A stretch of 64,000 nt of DNA from NCBI GenBank assembly GCA_918797485.1, contig CAKKNE010000001.1, positions 3,720,001 to 3,784,000 on the forward strand. The letters run 5' to 3'. Shown here one piece after another: positions 1 to 10,100 of this stretch. The stretch's first letter is position 1. Each line of letters starts with the position of its first letter. The stretch comes from Pelagomonas calceolata (Eukaryota > Sar > Pelagophyceae > Pelagomonadales > Pelagomonadaceae). The notes beneath the pieces were generated by a model that was not told where the DNA came from, made no database searches, and saw only the letters and a program-made list of their open reading frames with translations. The position numbers were made by a program, and so were the translations under genes.

Positions 1-1276
1 TCGACGAGCGGCGCTTAGCCTCGGCCGTCGCGGCGACTTCGACGGGCGGCGGCGACGCCGCGCCGGCGTCAGCGTCAGAAAAGAGCGACCGCAGCGCCGC
101 GTCGACGTCTGACTCGAGGGCGGGCCCGGCGCCGGTGTGGATATCGCCGGCCTCGCGCCGCCGCGTCGCGTCGCGTAGCAGTCCTAATGCCTTGGCCACG
201 CGCGTGGGCGGCGGGCGGCGCGGCGGCGCGGCGCGTGCCTCCGCGGCGTCCAGCGCGGCATCCAACGCGTCCAGCTTGAGCCGTCGCGCGTCCGAGGCGG
301 CACGCTCTGCTGCGGAGATCGCTCGCAATGCCCCAAGGACGCGCGGCGCCGCGAGGGAACTTCGCAGCTCGCGCAGAGCTACGGACGCCACGGCCTCGGC
401 CCGCTCACTTTGGTCCAAGGCCTGGATCGCGCCATCCGCCGCCGCGGCTACTTCGCCCCGCGCATGGCCCGACAGCCTCGCGCTTTCTCGCGCTTTCTCT
501 CCACATCGGCGTTCGTGCGTCCGAGCGCGATCCCGCGCCAGCGCAGCCGCTCGCGCAACCTCCTGGGTTACCTCCGCGCGCGCGTTCGCCTCGGCCGCCT
601 CCGTGGCGCCTCGCGCGTCCTCCGCGTCCTCCGATGCTTTGCGCGCGGCCTCGTCGGCGCGCACGAGGGCCGCACGGCGACTCGCCAGCTGAGACTCGGC
701 GGTTCGCGCAGCACCACGTGCATTGGTTAGTAATGCGTGCGCCTCTCGTAGACTGGCGTTCGCTTCGGCCGCGTCCGCGCCCAGTGCACGCCGCAGGGAC
801 TCGTAGGCGCGCGCTGTCTCGTCGTCGTGTCTCGCGCCGTCGGCCGCCAACGCCGCCAACGCACTGAGAGCGCTATCGACGCCGTCTGCGGCCGGCTCGT
901 CCAAGCGCTGGTCCTCGTCGGGCGTCAGCGGCCAGCGCCGGGGCCGCGCCGTCGCGGCGTCCGCGAGTGGCGCAGCCGCGGAGGACCACTCGCCTCTGGC
1001 ATGCGATGCCTGGCGCGCCGCGGCGAACTGCTCGAGCGCCTGCAGCGCGGCGTGGCCGCGCACGGCCCCGCTTATCGAGCATTCCACGGCCGCGGCGCTG
1101 CACTCGAGCTCGGGCTCCTCCGCCACGGCTTTCCGCGCGCCGACGACGCGCCAGACCTCGGTGCCGCTCCCCGCATAGGCAGCAGCCTGTGCGAGCTCAT
1201 CTATGCCGAGCCATCTTGTAGCGTTGGAGCTCGCGTCGCGGACGTCTGCTACGGCGTCTCGGAGCCGACCCAGCAT
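1..1276 (-). CDS. Alanine-rich coiled-coil protein, 3' part outside window
   Basis: Reading the minus strand from an ATG at 1276 gives about 425 codons with no stop up to the left edge, so the gene is partial. The product begins MLGRLRDAVADVRD and after about residue 150 becomes a long heptad-like stretch rich in Ala, Glu and Arg (for example AAEANARAEVTQEVARAAAL), typical of an extended coiled coil. Plus-strand frames over the same bases are low-complexity Arg/Ser/Pro and look like shadows. No catalytic motif, signal peptide or membrane segment is visible. A tethering or cytoskeletal role would be a guess. The gene is divergent from the ankyrin gene at 1585 and shares a 308-bp intergenic region with it. 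The reading frame is convincing; the function is unknown. Confidence 0.75.
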   Translation of the reverse strand, partial: MLGRLRDAVADVRDASSNATRWLGIDELAQAAAYAGSGTEVWRVVGARKAVAEEPELECSAAAVECSISGAVRGHAALQALEQFAAARQASHARGEWSSAAAPLADAATARPRRWPLTPDEDQRLDEPAADGVDSALSALAALAADGARHDDETARAYESLRRALGADAAEANASLREAHALLTNARGAARTAESQLASRRAALVRADEAARKASEDAEDARGATEAAEANARAEVTQEVARAAALARDRARTHERRCGEKARESARLSGHARGEVAAAADGAIQALDQSERAEAVASVALRELRSSLAAPRVLGALRAISAAERAASDARRLKLDALDAALDAAEARAAPPRRPPPTRVAKALGLLRDATRRREAGDIHTGAGPALESDVDAALRSLFSDADAGAASPPPVEVAATAEAKRRSS

Positions 1277-1423
1277 AATGTGATAACTCCTCCTATGAAT
1301 GCTCAAGGTGATGCGTCGAAAGCTGTCGAGATCGAAACTCTGAACGTCTAGAAAGCTTCAGAGCTCGCCAATGCGCAGGGCTGCGCCTCGCACAGCAAAA
1401 TAAAGCCCGGGGAGGTCAAGCAC

Positions 1424-1444
1424 CTAGCGCAAGTAACATACTAG
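1424..1444. promoter_or_regulatory. CTAG-ended promoter-type element, copy 1
   Basis: A 21-bp element starts CTAGCG and ends ATACTAG, with GTAAC inside. It lies 148 bp upstream of the minus-strand coiled-coil start and 141 bp upstream of the ankyrin start, near the middle of the only non-coding stretch here (1277-1584). It belongs to the recurrent intergenic family described in the findings. A regulatory role is inferred from position and repetition only. Confidence 0.55.
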
Positions 1445-1584
1445 AAAAAAACTTTGGTCTCTCGCTGGACGGGTGCCAATCTTGAGCCAACGCGGAGCCG
1501 AACGTGTGTTTTTTTCAGTGTTGCGCGCTGCCTTAATCGCGCAGGCCGCTTGTTGAGAGCTCTGAGCTCGGCTATCACTCGGCC

Positions 1585-2841
1585 ATGGTGCCTGCCGAGA
1601 TTTTTACTGCCGCGGAGCGATGCGCTGGCGACGATGAGTTTTTGCAACAGATACGGACCTGGTTGGACAGCGGAGGAGACGTCAACGATTCTGGGGGCAA
1701 CAGTTGGCACCGACAAGATTTATGTCTCCTGAGCCGAAGCAATCACCCGCATCTCACCAAGTTTCTGTTAGAGCGCGGTGCTGACGTGAATTGTGTCAAT
1801 GAGAGCGGGATGACCCCATTGTACTATAGTTGCGGGATCCCAAATCGTGGGGGAACTGATATAATTAACATGCTGCTGGATGCCGGCGCCAACATAGATG
1901 CCAAGACAACGGAAGCGGTTGGGGCCGTTGCGATAGCGGGGGAGACGGCGTTAAGCACTTCATTGGACTGGTTCCGGCACGAAGATGGAAAAACTGCCCT
2001 GAGATACGTAACTCTCTTATTGCGTCGCGGCGCCTCACTCGACGACTGCTGGGGCGGGCTGCCGGCCGAGGAGTGCCTCCGGCACATCGAGGATCCGGAG
2101 GCGTTTAATGAGTCCATCAACGATATATACGACCAGATGGATCCATCAATGGCAACCAACGAAGATTTCATAGCTTGCAAGAAACTGATCGCCGACGAGC
2201 GCCGCCGCAGATTCGTGGCGAAGCGGAAGGAGGTCCTACGGCTGCGGTCGCTCCTGGTCCGCGGGCGCGCCAAAAAGTCGTCTGACGCCATGATCGAGCC
2301 CAGCTTCCGCCTGCCCGACGGCGTCCTCTGGAACGTGCTTTCGTTCTGGCCGCCGCAGCGGCCCAAGACCTTCTGGAGGGCACGGGCCTACGATGGACCG
2401 CGGCCCGGGTGCGTGTTTACAACGCGGGGCGGCCGTACGGGCTACTGGCTAGACGGCGAAGCCACGGTTGTGTCCGGCGACCGGCCAATGCATTGGACCA
2501 GCAACGCGACCTCGGACGGCGCCTGGACGTGCTTGGACGACGCCTGGAACTGCTTCGTCAACGAGCGGCTGCCCGAGATGAAGATAAGCCAGCTCATGAA
2601 GATGCTCGCGACGCTCAAGCCGCTCGCCAAGGACGCGTACAAAGCCGCTATGGCTGCGCGTGAAGGCAAGAACGAGGAGGCCGCGCGGCAGGTCGTTCGC
2701 GCGCTCTTTGAGCACATCACCCGCGGCGCGATCCTCGACGCGTACGCCAAGGCGTACGCGCCGCCCGGGCCGTTGACTGGTGCTCTGGCTCTGGACTACC
2801 GCGGCCCCGGGTATCTGCCCGAAAATAGACCTAGACCCTAA
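1585..2841 (+). CDS. Ankyrin-repeat protein with F-box-like segment
   Basis: A protein of 418 residues. Residues about 45-160 carry ankyrin repeats, seen in LTKFLLERGADVNCVNESG, GMTPLYYSC, INMLLDAGANIDAKT and VTLLLRRGASLDD. After a charged linker (about 200-235) comes FRLPDGVLWNVLSFWPP, a short segment recalling an F-box or SOCS-like helix that follows ankyrin repeats in other stramenopile proteins; that comparison is from memory. The C-terminal third has no domain I recognise. The ATG at 1585 sits in a good context (GGCCATGG). The gene ends 22 bp from the convergent gene at 2864. A substrate-adaptor role in protein turnover is possible but not shown by the sequence. Confidence 0.8.
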   Translation: MVPAEIFTAAERCAGDDEFLQQIRTWLDSGGDVNDSGGNSWHRQDLCLLSRSNHPHLTKFLLERGADVNCVNESGMTPLYYSCGIPNRGGTDIINMLLDAGANIDAKTTEAVGAVAIAGETALSTSLDWFRHEDGKTALRYVTLLLRRGASLDDCWGGLPAEECLRHIEDPEAFNESINDIYDQMDPSMATNEDFIACKKLIADERRRRFVAKRKEVLRLRSLLVRGRAKKSSDAMIEPSFRLPDGVLWNVLSFWPPQRPKTFWRARAYDGPRPGCVFTTRGGRTGYWLDGEATVVSGDRPMHWTSNATSDGAWTCLDDAWNCFVNERLPEMKISQLMKMLATLKPLAKDAYKAAMAAREGKNEEAARQVVRALFEHITRGAILDAYAKAYAPPGPLTGALALDYRGPGYLPENRPRP

Positions 2842-2863
2842 AACGTGAATTGTGAACCAACTC

Positions 2864-3937
2864 CTAAAACCCATACGCCCCCCGGATCTCCGCCGCGGCC
2901 GCGCGCCGCTGGTCGTGCTGCAGCTCGAGGAGCTCCAGGCGCGTCGGCTTGTAGAGGTCGCCGTCGTCGACGTCGTCGTCCGAGGCGTAGACCCCCATGT
3001 CGTCCGCGAAAACAGGCGCCGGCGCCGGCGCGGCGGCCGCCTCGACGACGGCCGCCGCCGCGCCGCGGCTCTTCTGCCGCGGCGCCGGGATCGTCTGCGC
3101 GTAGACCCGGGCCTTGTCCAATCGAGTGGGCTGCTTCGGCGGCGGCGACGGCGACTGGTACTTGGGCTGCTTCGCGAGGGCCACTTTATTGAGGCGGTCG
3201 AGCTCCTTCGAGTAGGCTTTCAACTTGGCCGCCTTGGCGCGCTTCTCCTGGAGCGCCGGGTCCTCGTTCAGGTTCGGCCGCAGGGGCTCGAATTCGATGT
3301 ATTCCGTGGGCTTGGTCTTGCGGTACTCATGTAAAGTGTACGGCTTAAAATTCGACACCGCTCTAGCTTTCCGCGAGTAGTAGAGCTGGTCCCGGGGCTT
3401 CCTTATTAAATCTTCGTTGCGGTCGTCGCCCCGTTTTGGGGGAGGCGCCTCGTCGACTCGTGACCGCCTTTTAACGGGCGAGACGGTCCTCCGGCGCCTC
3501 GCGCTCGAGGGTTCGACGGCCTCATAAACATCATCCACGGCCGCGGCGTAATCATCATCAACATTCAGCGTCGACGTCGCCGTCTCGAGGGGGTCGTAGT
3601 TCCGGGGCGGCGACGCCGGCGGCTCTGGTAACAGCTGGCGCGGCTTGTCGACGGCGGCGCCGCCTCCACTTCCTCGCGCGTAGGCCCCGGTCCGCGACGC
3701 GCGCCGCGCGAAGGCCGCGTGCGCCGACTGCGCCGGCGCGAGCTGGCCCGGCGGGATCGCGACGCCCCGGCGCTCCCTTATGAGTTGCGCGCCGCGCGCG
3801 CCCGGCCGGACGCGCGAGTAGTTCTCGAGCTGGCCGTCGCGGCCCGTGCGGTTGACGCGGCCCGCGAAGCGCTTCCGGAACTCGGCGCTCACCTCGCGGC
3901 CGTGCGGCTGCCGCGGTTGCGAGCCGCCGAAGGACAT
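2864..3937 (-). CDS. Conserved hypothetical, possibly cilium-associated (JHY-like motif)
   Basis: The start was placed at the ATG at 3937 (MSFGGSQPRQ). The longer frame reaching 4354 runs antisense through the kinesin promoter and N-terminus. The product of 357 residues is mostly disordered and basic, with one conserved-looking block near residues 200-255: FKPYTLHEYRK, then KPTEYIEFEPLRPNLNEDP, then a Lys/Arg-rich helix. A similar PYTL-x-EY-x(3)-KP-x-x-Y pattern occurs, as I recall, in animal and protist cilium proteins such as JHY. I cannot align it here, so this is a weak family hint. It is head-to-head with the kinesin gene over 267 bp, which may mean co-expression. The C-terminus contains an acidic DDDVDDGD patch. 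Confidence 0.65.
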   Translation of the reverse strand: MSFGGSQPRQPHGREVSAEFRKRFAGRVNRTGRDGQLENYSRVRPGARGAQLIRERRGVAIPPGQLAPAQSAHAAFARRASRTGAYARGSGGGAAVDKPRQLLPEPPASPPRNYDPLETATSTLNVDDDYAAAVDDVYEAVEPSSARRRRTVSPVKRRSRVDEAPPPKRGDDRNEDLIRKPRDQLYYSRKARAVSNFKPYTLHEYRKTKPTEYIEFEPLRPNLNEDPALQEKRAKAAKLKAYSKELDRLNKVALAKQPKYQSPSPPPKQPTRLDKARVYAQTIPAPRQKSRGAAAAVVEAAAAPAPAPVFADDMGVYASDDDVDDGDLYKPTRLELLELQHDQRRAAAAEIRGAYGF

Positions 3938-4204
3938 CGCGCTGTGGTCGGTGCTTTGTGGGGCGCGGCGGCGGCGCCCGGGGCCGCAAGGCTGCGCGTG
4001 GCCCGGATCCGGGCCGGAGACGGCGCCCGCGGACGGCGGTGGCTGGGCGGCGGCCGCTAGGGACGCTACCGAGCAGACCCTGTGGCGGTTTGGCAGGCCT
4101 CGTCGGCGCTGTTGGCAGCGCTGTAACAGACGCCTGGGCTGTCCAAAGGCTGCCCCTAGAGCCGCAAACGCTGCGGACCAACGGCCCGCGCGGCCACGAC
4201 CACG
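3938..4204. promoter_or_regulatory. Divergent promoter region with GGCTGCC motif
   Basis: This 267-bp gap between two divergent starts must hold both 5' ends. It contains GGCTGCC at 4148-4154 and a near copy (GGCTGTCC) just upstream. It lacks the CTAG-ended element found in many other 5' regions. No TATA-like box was seen. Confidence 0.45.
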
Positions 4205-6070
4205 ATGGCGGCCGCTCCCGCGCCGCCGCCGCGGTCCACAAAAGAGAAGCCGCCCCCGGTGCCAAAACGAGGCGGCAAGCGCATGTCCTTCGCGACGGAG
4301 CGTGTAAGGGTCGCGGTACGTATCAGACCGCTCGTCGCCCACGAGGCCGATCAAGTGCCTTCCGTAAGATGTATTGATAGAGGCGCGCTCGAGGTCACGA
4401 CGCCGAGCGCCGGCGGCGTTTCTACCATAAAAAAATACGATTTTGACCTGTGCCTTGGTCCATCAAGTACGGAGGATTCTGTTTTTGAAGCGCTGGGCGC
4501 GAAGGCGTTATTAGATCGCGCGTTACGAGGTATCAAGGCGACGGTCTTCGCGTACGGCGCGACTGGCAGTGGAAAGACTCATACCATCCTAGGCCATGAA
4601 CGAGAGGACTTTGAGTCATTGCCCGTTTCACCAGGCACGGACCTGATCAATGATAGAGATGGCTTGGTTGCACGGGCCGTCAAGTACCTCTATCAAACGG
4701 CAGATTCAGACTTACAAATCAGGGCGTCGTTCTTCGAGGTCTACTGCGAGTCTATATATGATCTGCTCGAACCCAATGCAACCGCGTTACCGTTACGGGA
4801 GGGCCAGGGCGGGTTTTTCGCTCCTGGTTTAAGTGAACTCGACTGCCACTCTTCGGATGATGTGGAAGCTATTTTAAGGGAGGGTCGACGCTCGAGACGA
4901 AAGGCCTCGCACAAACTGAATCGCGATTCGTCTCGTTCTCATGCTTTGCTCGTGTTGCGGTTGAGTCATGGGGCCGCGAGGGGTCGCGTGACGTTCGTGG
5001 ACCTGGCCGGGAATGAGAGGTTGAAAAGAAGTAAAGATAGCGACCCGCGCGAGACGGGGGCCATCAACCGCTCGTTGCAAGCGTTAGGCAAAGTGATTTC
5101 TATTCTATCTCGCAAAGAGGATCAGACAGAGCACGTGCCCTACCGCGATTCGACGCTGACGAAGCTCTTGATGGACTCGTTGGGCGGCGACGCGGCGACG
5201 TTGATGGTGGCCTGCGCTTCTCCGGCCGCGGCGCACGTCGACGAGACGCTGTGTACCCTAGGTTATGCTAGACGCGCTCGAGGCATCGTCAACGCGCCCT
5301 TCGCGACGTTGGTCGGTGCTGATACGAATGCGGAGCGGCGGCAGCAGGAAAGAGATAGGAACGAGATCGAGCGATTACGGGACGACGTCGCGCGGCTAAG
5401 GGCCGAGAATTTGCGACTGTCCGAGGAGAACGCGCGGCTGCTATCACTCAAAACCGTCGAGGAAGACAGTGATGATGACTACGACCAGATAAGCGTGGTG
5501 AGTCGAGGGGGGACAAGAAGGCACCAGCGCGTGAAGCGGAAGGCACCTAAGAAAGTTCTCAAGGACCTTTCCGTGGCCGAGCCGCCGCCCACGAACGACG
5601 TGGAAGATAAACTGCGACTGGAGAACGAGACCTTGAAGGCGGAGCTCCACGAGCTTTCAGTGAGATTCGACAAATTTCATTCAGAGCAGGACTACCAGTT
5701 TTCACAGGTCCAGGAGGCCCACGCGACCCAACAAAGCCAGTGGGCCGCGGCCCTCGAACGGTTACAGGCGGAGCACAAGCGCGAGGTCGATGACCTGAAC
5801 GAGGCGCACGCGCGGCAACTAAAAGATCGGCCCAGGTCGTCCGACTCCGCCGAGGACTACTACAAGAAGTTTTACACCGAGCAATTGTTGAATCATCAAC
5901 GGAAAGTGGACCCGACGTTCCAAGGGAGGGGCGACCCGCACTCGGCCGAGACGACGACGCGGAACTTGAGCGACCACCACGAGACGGAGTTGATTAGTGT
6001 GAGGCGGTCGCAGCGCGGCGAGGTCGTCAAGAAGCACCGGGACGTGTCCGCGCTGCTAGGACTCGCCTAA
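4205..6070 (+). CDS. Kinesin motor protein with N-terminal motor and coiled coils
   Basis: A protein of 621 residues. The motor domain spans about residues 33-385 and shows VRVAVRIRPL, the P-loop GATGSGKTHT near 118, switch I NRDSSRSH near 239 and switch II DLAGNERL near 266, followed by INRSLQALGKVI and VPYRDSTLTKLL. All nucleotide-binding elements are intact, so it should be an active ATP-driven microtubule motor. Predicted coiled coils follow at about 388-425 and 470-545. The tail is short and basic, with no recognised cargo domain. The subfamily cannot be fixed by eye. A proline-rich N-terminal extension of about 30 residues precedes the motor. It is divergent from the gene at 2864-3937. 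Its TAA overlaps the stop of the convergent acetyltransferase gene. Confidence 0.95.
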   Translation: MAAAPAPPPRSTKEKPPPVPKRGGKRMSFATERVRVAVRIRPLVAHEADQVPSVRCIDRGALEVTTPSAGGVSTIKKYDFDLCLGPSSTEDSVFEALGAKALLDRALRGIKATVFAYGATGSGKTHTILGHEREDFESLPVSPGTDLINDRDGLVARAVKYLYQTADSDLQIRASFFEVYCESIYDLLEPNATALPLREGQGGFFAPGLSELDCHSSDDVEAILREGRRSRRKASHKLNRDSSRSHALLVLRLSHGAARGRVTFVDLAGNERLKRSKDSDPRETGAINRSLQALGKVISILSRKEDQTEHVPYRDSTLTKLLMDSLGGDAATLMVACASPAAAHVDETLCTLGYARRARGIVNAPFATLVGADTNAERRQQERDRNEIERLRDDVARLRAENLRLSEENARLLSLKTVEEDSDDDYDQISVVSRGGTRRHQRVKRKAPKKVLKDLSVAEPPPTNDVEDKLRLENETLKAELHELSVRFDKFHSEQDYQFSQVQEAHATQQSQWAAALERLQAEHKREVDDLNEAHARQLKDRPRSSDSAEDYYKKFYTEQLLNHQRKVDPTFQGRGDPHSAETTTRNLSDHHETELISVRRSQRGEVVKKHRDVSALLGLA

Positions 6071-6795
6071 AAGAGATTTACGTAGACCGCTCCGAGCGCG
6101 ACGACGACCGCGCCCGCGACAGGGAGTAAACTGCCGCCGCCGTTGAGGTCGCGCCGCATCGTCAAAGTAGTAGTCGTCTGCTTGGCGATGCGGCCGTCGT
6201 CGGTGGGCACGAGCGTGTCCGACGCCGTGTCCTTGCTGATGACACTATACCCAAGCTTCGAATACAAGTTGCGCGCGGGTTTATTGGATTCCTCAACCAC
6301 GAGATCCATCTCCGTGCAGCCCCACTCCCGGACGCGCTTCTCGGCCTCTCTTACGAGGGTTGTGGCGACGCCCCGCCTTCGGCCTTCGCGCGCCGTCGCG
6401 ACATTTGACAATACAGGAACCAAGTTTTCACCAACTGCGCCGTCGAGCTCCACGCCCGCACATCCGATGATGGTCGAGCCGTCCTTGGCCACGAATAATG
6501 TGGCTTTGCGCCGCGTGTCCCTTCTTAACGCGTACCGCCTCCGGAAGTCGTCGAGCTGGCCGCTCCGCAGTTCCCGCCGCTGCGCCGCCGTGAGCTCCTG
6601 GGAGCCGGCCTTGTCGGCCCAGAACGAGTCGAGGAAGACGCTCGACACGTCCAAAAAGTCGCGGCTCTCTTCCTCCACCACGAAATCGATTTTTTTGGCT
6701 GATAATTGTAGTGACCGGCGCGCGCGCGTCGTCGGTGGCACGTAGGCCGCAGCGATGCGCAGGCCGACAACTATCGCGATCCGTCGCAGTGCCAT
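6067..6795 (-). CDS. GNAT-family N-acetyltransferase, probably plastid-targeted
   Basis: The start is the ATG at 6795 (MALRRIAIVVG); upstream codons of the longer frame are not conserved in style. The 242-residue product has a hydrophobic N-terminus ending AAAYVPPTTRARR, close to the stramenopile plastid-import pattern (signal peptide, aromatic at +1, then a basic transit peptide). The GNAT core runs from about residue 40 to 205, with the acetyl-CoA loop GRRRGVATTLV preceded by VPVLSNVAT, and the NKPARNLYSKLGY motif. The C-terminus (LLPVAGAVVVALGAVYVNLF) could be a membrane anchor. The substrate is unknown. The stop shares bases with the kinesin stop, leaving no intergenic space. Confidence 0.85.
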   Translation of the reverse strand: MALRRIAIVVGLRIAAAYVPPTTRARRSLQLSAKKIDFVVEEESRDFLDVSSVFLDSFWADKAGSQELTAAQRRELRSGQLDDFRRRYALRRDTRRKATLFVAKDGSTIIGCAGVELDGAVGENLVPVLSNVATAREGRRRGVATTLVREAEKRVREWGCTEMDLVVEESNKPARNLYSKLGYSVISKDTASDTLVPTDDGRIAKQTTTTLTMRRDLNGGGSLLPVAGAVVVALGAVYVNLF

Positions 6796-7138
6796 GGCTG
6801 TGACACAGGCTGTTGGGAGAGCTGTTTTGGGTTGGCTGCAATACGTGTGATTGCACGCTCTGCCAGCGATTGCTGTGAGGAATGCGCGAGAACTCTTTGA
6901 AGCTCGTTGCAACCCAATTGGCGTTCGCGTGCGTCGCGTGGAGCAGCAATGCCACTGCAGGCTGATCGAGCTGGCTGCTTGATGGCCGGCGCGTCCGAGC
7001 ATTCCTCTGGGGTGCTAAGCAATACTCTGTCTACGAGTCCAGGACTCGAATGCGGACCACCGGCCCCCCTGGACCCCGTACTATTTTTATTTCAGTTTGC
7101 GAGTTTGCCCAAAAAGGCAGCACTGCCCCAGCCGAAAG

Positions 7139-7164
7139 GCAGCCTGCCATGGCATAAGGCAGCC
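7139..7164. promoter_or_regulatory. GGCAGCC motif cluster upstream of the giant gene
   Basis: GGCAGCC occurs at 7139-7145 and 7158-7164, with a near copy (GGCAGCA) at 7116, in the 55 bp before the proposed ATG at 7193. The rest of the 6796-7192 gap shows no gene, no CTAG-ended element and no recognisable repeat. The same heptamer lies near several other start codons in this window. Confidence 0.45.
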
Positions 7165-7192
7165 TCCGGAGTGCTGCACCAACGCATCGAAC

Positions 7193-10100
7193 ATGGACGA
7201 AATCACCAACACCATGAACACAGACAAAGAGGCAGCAACCGCGGAGCCGCAGCCGGCCGTGCGCGTGCGCGTCGTCGACGCCACGACGCGGAAGACCATG
7301 AATGAGCAGACAGAGGTCGTCTTCGTGCCCTGCGCGGACTCCGAACCGATTAAAATCAAAAATAAGGCACTGGAGCAGCTGCCGGCGCGCCGCTACCTCG
7401 TGAAGGCGACGGCTCCCGGGTATCAGCAGCTCAACTACCTGGAGGGCCCCATCAACATCTACCACGACCACCTCGTCGTGGACCAAGACGGCCGCCCCCA
7501 AAGAGAAGTCGTGATTCAGATGGAGCGGCGCGTCGCGGCGGTCTGGCTCTCGGTTTCCGATTGCAGAGATGGGAAGGCGCTGCCTACCGCTTCCGTGCAA
7601 TTGTTAGATGAGAAAGAAAACGTGTGCCATGTTTTTGATGCGCCTGGTTCGCATGACGTCGCTGCTGTTACATCGGTAACTAAAACGTACGCCTTGAGAT
7701 TGCACCTGAGGGGCTACGTTTTGCATGGGCCTCAATCCGTAACATTAGAACGAGGCAAGCGTATCGACCTATTAATGACGGCGCGGCGCACGGACGTGAA
7801 AGTGGTCTGCCGCGACCTGCGGAGCGGGCGACGGATCGACGATGTAGATATACAATTGATTAACGAGGAGAACGAGGTTTTAGAAGGGGATACGGTGGAC
7901 ACTGATGTTGAGTACCGTATTGTCTGCCGAGCGGAAGGATTCCGCCAGGTTACAAGAATACAAAAATGTACATTCCCGCCAAAATTATTCGCAGGGAGCA
8001 CCTCCCCACTAGAAGTGAGAGTTGATCTGGAACCCGTCAAAAGTTCAATACCTCTGGCGCCGCCTAGAAGGGCGGTCTGGGGCTGGTTGGCATTAGATCA
8101 GCCGTCTCGGAGTGCTCCCGAGACAGAGACAGCTCAAAAGAAGCCAAAGAAGAAGAAGACTCTGGAGGACTGGGGCACGTGTACGATTAATGTGAGGGCC
8201 GTCGACGCGACGTATCCGAAGCCTATTAGATTAGCCGGCGCGCGCGTCCGCGTCGACGGCAACGTAAGTGGCGAGACGGACGAGAGAGGCGCTCTACAAC
8301 TCAAGTTGAGGGCGCCGTCCTCCACAGAAACCTCCGTCACGGTCCAGGTGGAGAAGGACAGCTTTATAAGTGACGCGACGTCGGTAAAGATCCAGGCTTC
8401 GCAAGCAGCCCAAGCGAACATCGCGCTACGGAGGACTCTTGTCAGAGTGGACGTCGTGCACGCGTCTTCTGGGAAACCAGTGACGGGCGACGTCGACTTT
8501 AGTTTAGAGCCGGACGATTCCAGAAGTCCCTTGCCTTGTGTCGAGGCGGGAGACGGTCTTATCTTATCGATAAAGCACGACCGTGCGACCTTCGATGGGG
8601 TCGTCGCGCAGCGCCACCGGGATGAAAGTCAGACGTATTATGACGTCGTCGGTGTCGATGGTTCTGATCTAACGCTGCTGAAGGTGAGAAGGGAAGACCT
8701 GTCACCCACGAAAGATAACATTGTGGTAAGGGAGCTGGAGATCGGCGAAAATGTCGCCTGCTTGTATCCTCATAATGGACGGTATAAACTAACATGTAAA
8801 GCTCCTGGCTTACGATTGAGTGGTCCCTCGGTCAAAACGTTCTCAGCACGAGATTGGACAGAGAAGGGCCCGCTCCAGTTAACGTTGCGGCTCGAACCGT
8901 CCGTGGCGCGACTACGCTTGGCCTGCGCCACCGAGGACGGCGTACCTGTGAGTTGTTTAGCGGATGTCGGCGGCGAACGGCTTGAGTTAAGTGATGATGG
9001 TAGCTTCTCAATGATAGATGTGCCCTTACCACGCGGTAAAGTACAGGCGTCTCTGTCATTACGAGTGGCCGCGCCTCAGTTTATACAAGTGCCGCCCTTT
9101 GAGACGTCTCTCTCATGCGACAGAGCGACAGAAGTAATAGCTTATGTGAGACCCTGCGACGTGAGATTGACCGCCGTCGCCAAGGGGAATATCTTGAAGA
9201 AAGCGACATTGCAACTCATAAGAGTCGACGCCAACGGCGACGACGATGAAATACGCGTCGTGCAGCCCGGGTCTCGAGTTGCGGTGGATGTGGGTGCCGA
9301 GTATCGCGTCCAGGCTTCCGCCAGAGGACATAGACAAGTGGGATTACTCAAGACGTTCATCGCCACCCCGGAGACGTTCTTGAAACAGCCGGGACCGGTC
9401 TCCCTAGCCGTCGACATGGCGCCGGACGTCGGCGCGGTGGACCTGGCCGTGCTCGACGTTGTAGGGAGACCGGTGCGCCACGCGCGCGTCACCGTAACGT
9501 ATGAGCGGTTACCCTCATTGTACCTGGGACATAGGAGAGGCGTGCAGGAGCTCCCGTTGGACGGTTCTGACGAACTCGACGTCGATGTGACCTGTGACGA
9601 AGCGGGCTACGTCCAGGTGAGTCAACAAAGAGTCAGGGTCAAGGCCGGGCGGCTGCGGAAGACGTCCATCATTTTGAGACGAAGCGATATTGTTTTAAGA
9701 GCAATCGATGCAAGAACGGGTGCGACGCTGCGAGCCTTGGAGGATCTACGGTTAGAGTTAAAACCGGTGGAAGAAGGCAAAACGTTGTCATTTAGCGGCG
9801 CGGGCGGCGAGGTCTTTGGGCCGGCGCAAGCCGTGGATCTGCAGAAAGCTTATAGAGTTTGTGTCGACGCTCGGCGCTTCAAACTAGTCGAACCGATTCA
9901 TGCCGTTTCATTCGCAAAAGCGGACTTTGGGGTCTTGGAGGACCACAAGCACCTGGCTCCTCTCTTAGAACGAGCGAGGGATGCGGCTCGGCGGAAAGCT
10001 CGGAGAAGCGGCGTCGACGCCGACCGAGCGGAAGAGCAGTTGCGCCTGGAGATCGACGCTCGGTTAGCCAAGGTGGTGGATGTGCGCGTGGAGCCCCTCG

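Noticed and set aside
135-1351. Plus-strand open frames over the left edge
   Set aside because: Low-complexity Arg/Ser/Pro/Ala peptides antisense to a better coiled-coil frame on the minus strand.
3938-4354. N-terminal extension of the minus-strand gene at 2864
   Set aside because: Runs antisense through the kinesin start, is Arg-rich and unlike the rest; the ATG at 3937 is sufficient.
7097-7192. Upstream extension of the giant frame
   Set aside because: Begins at a non-ATG codon, holds GGCAGCC promoter-type motifs and shows no module similarity.
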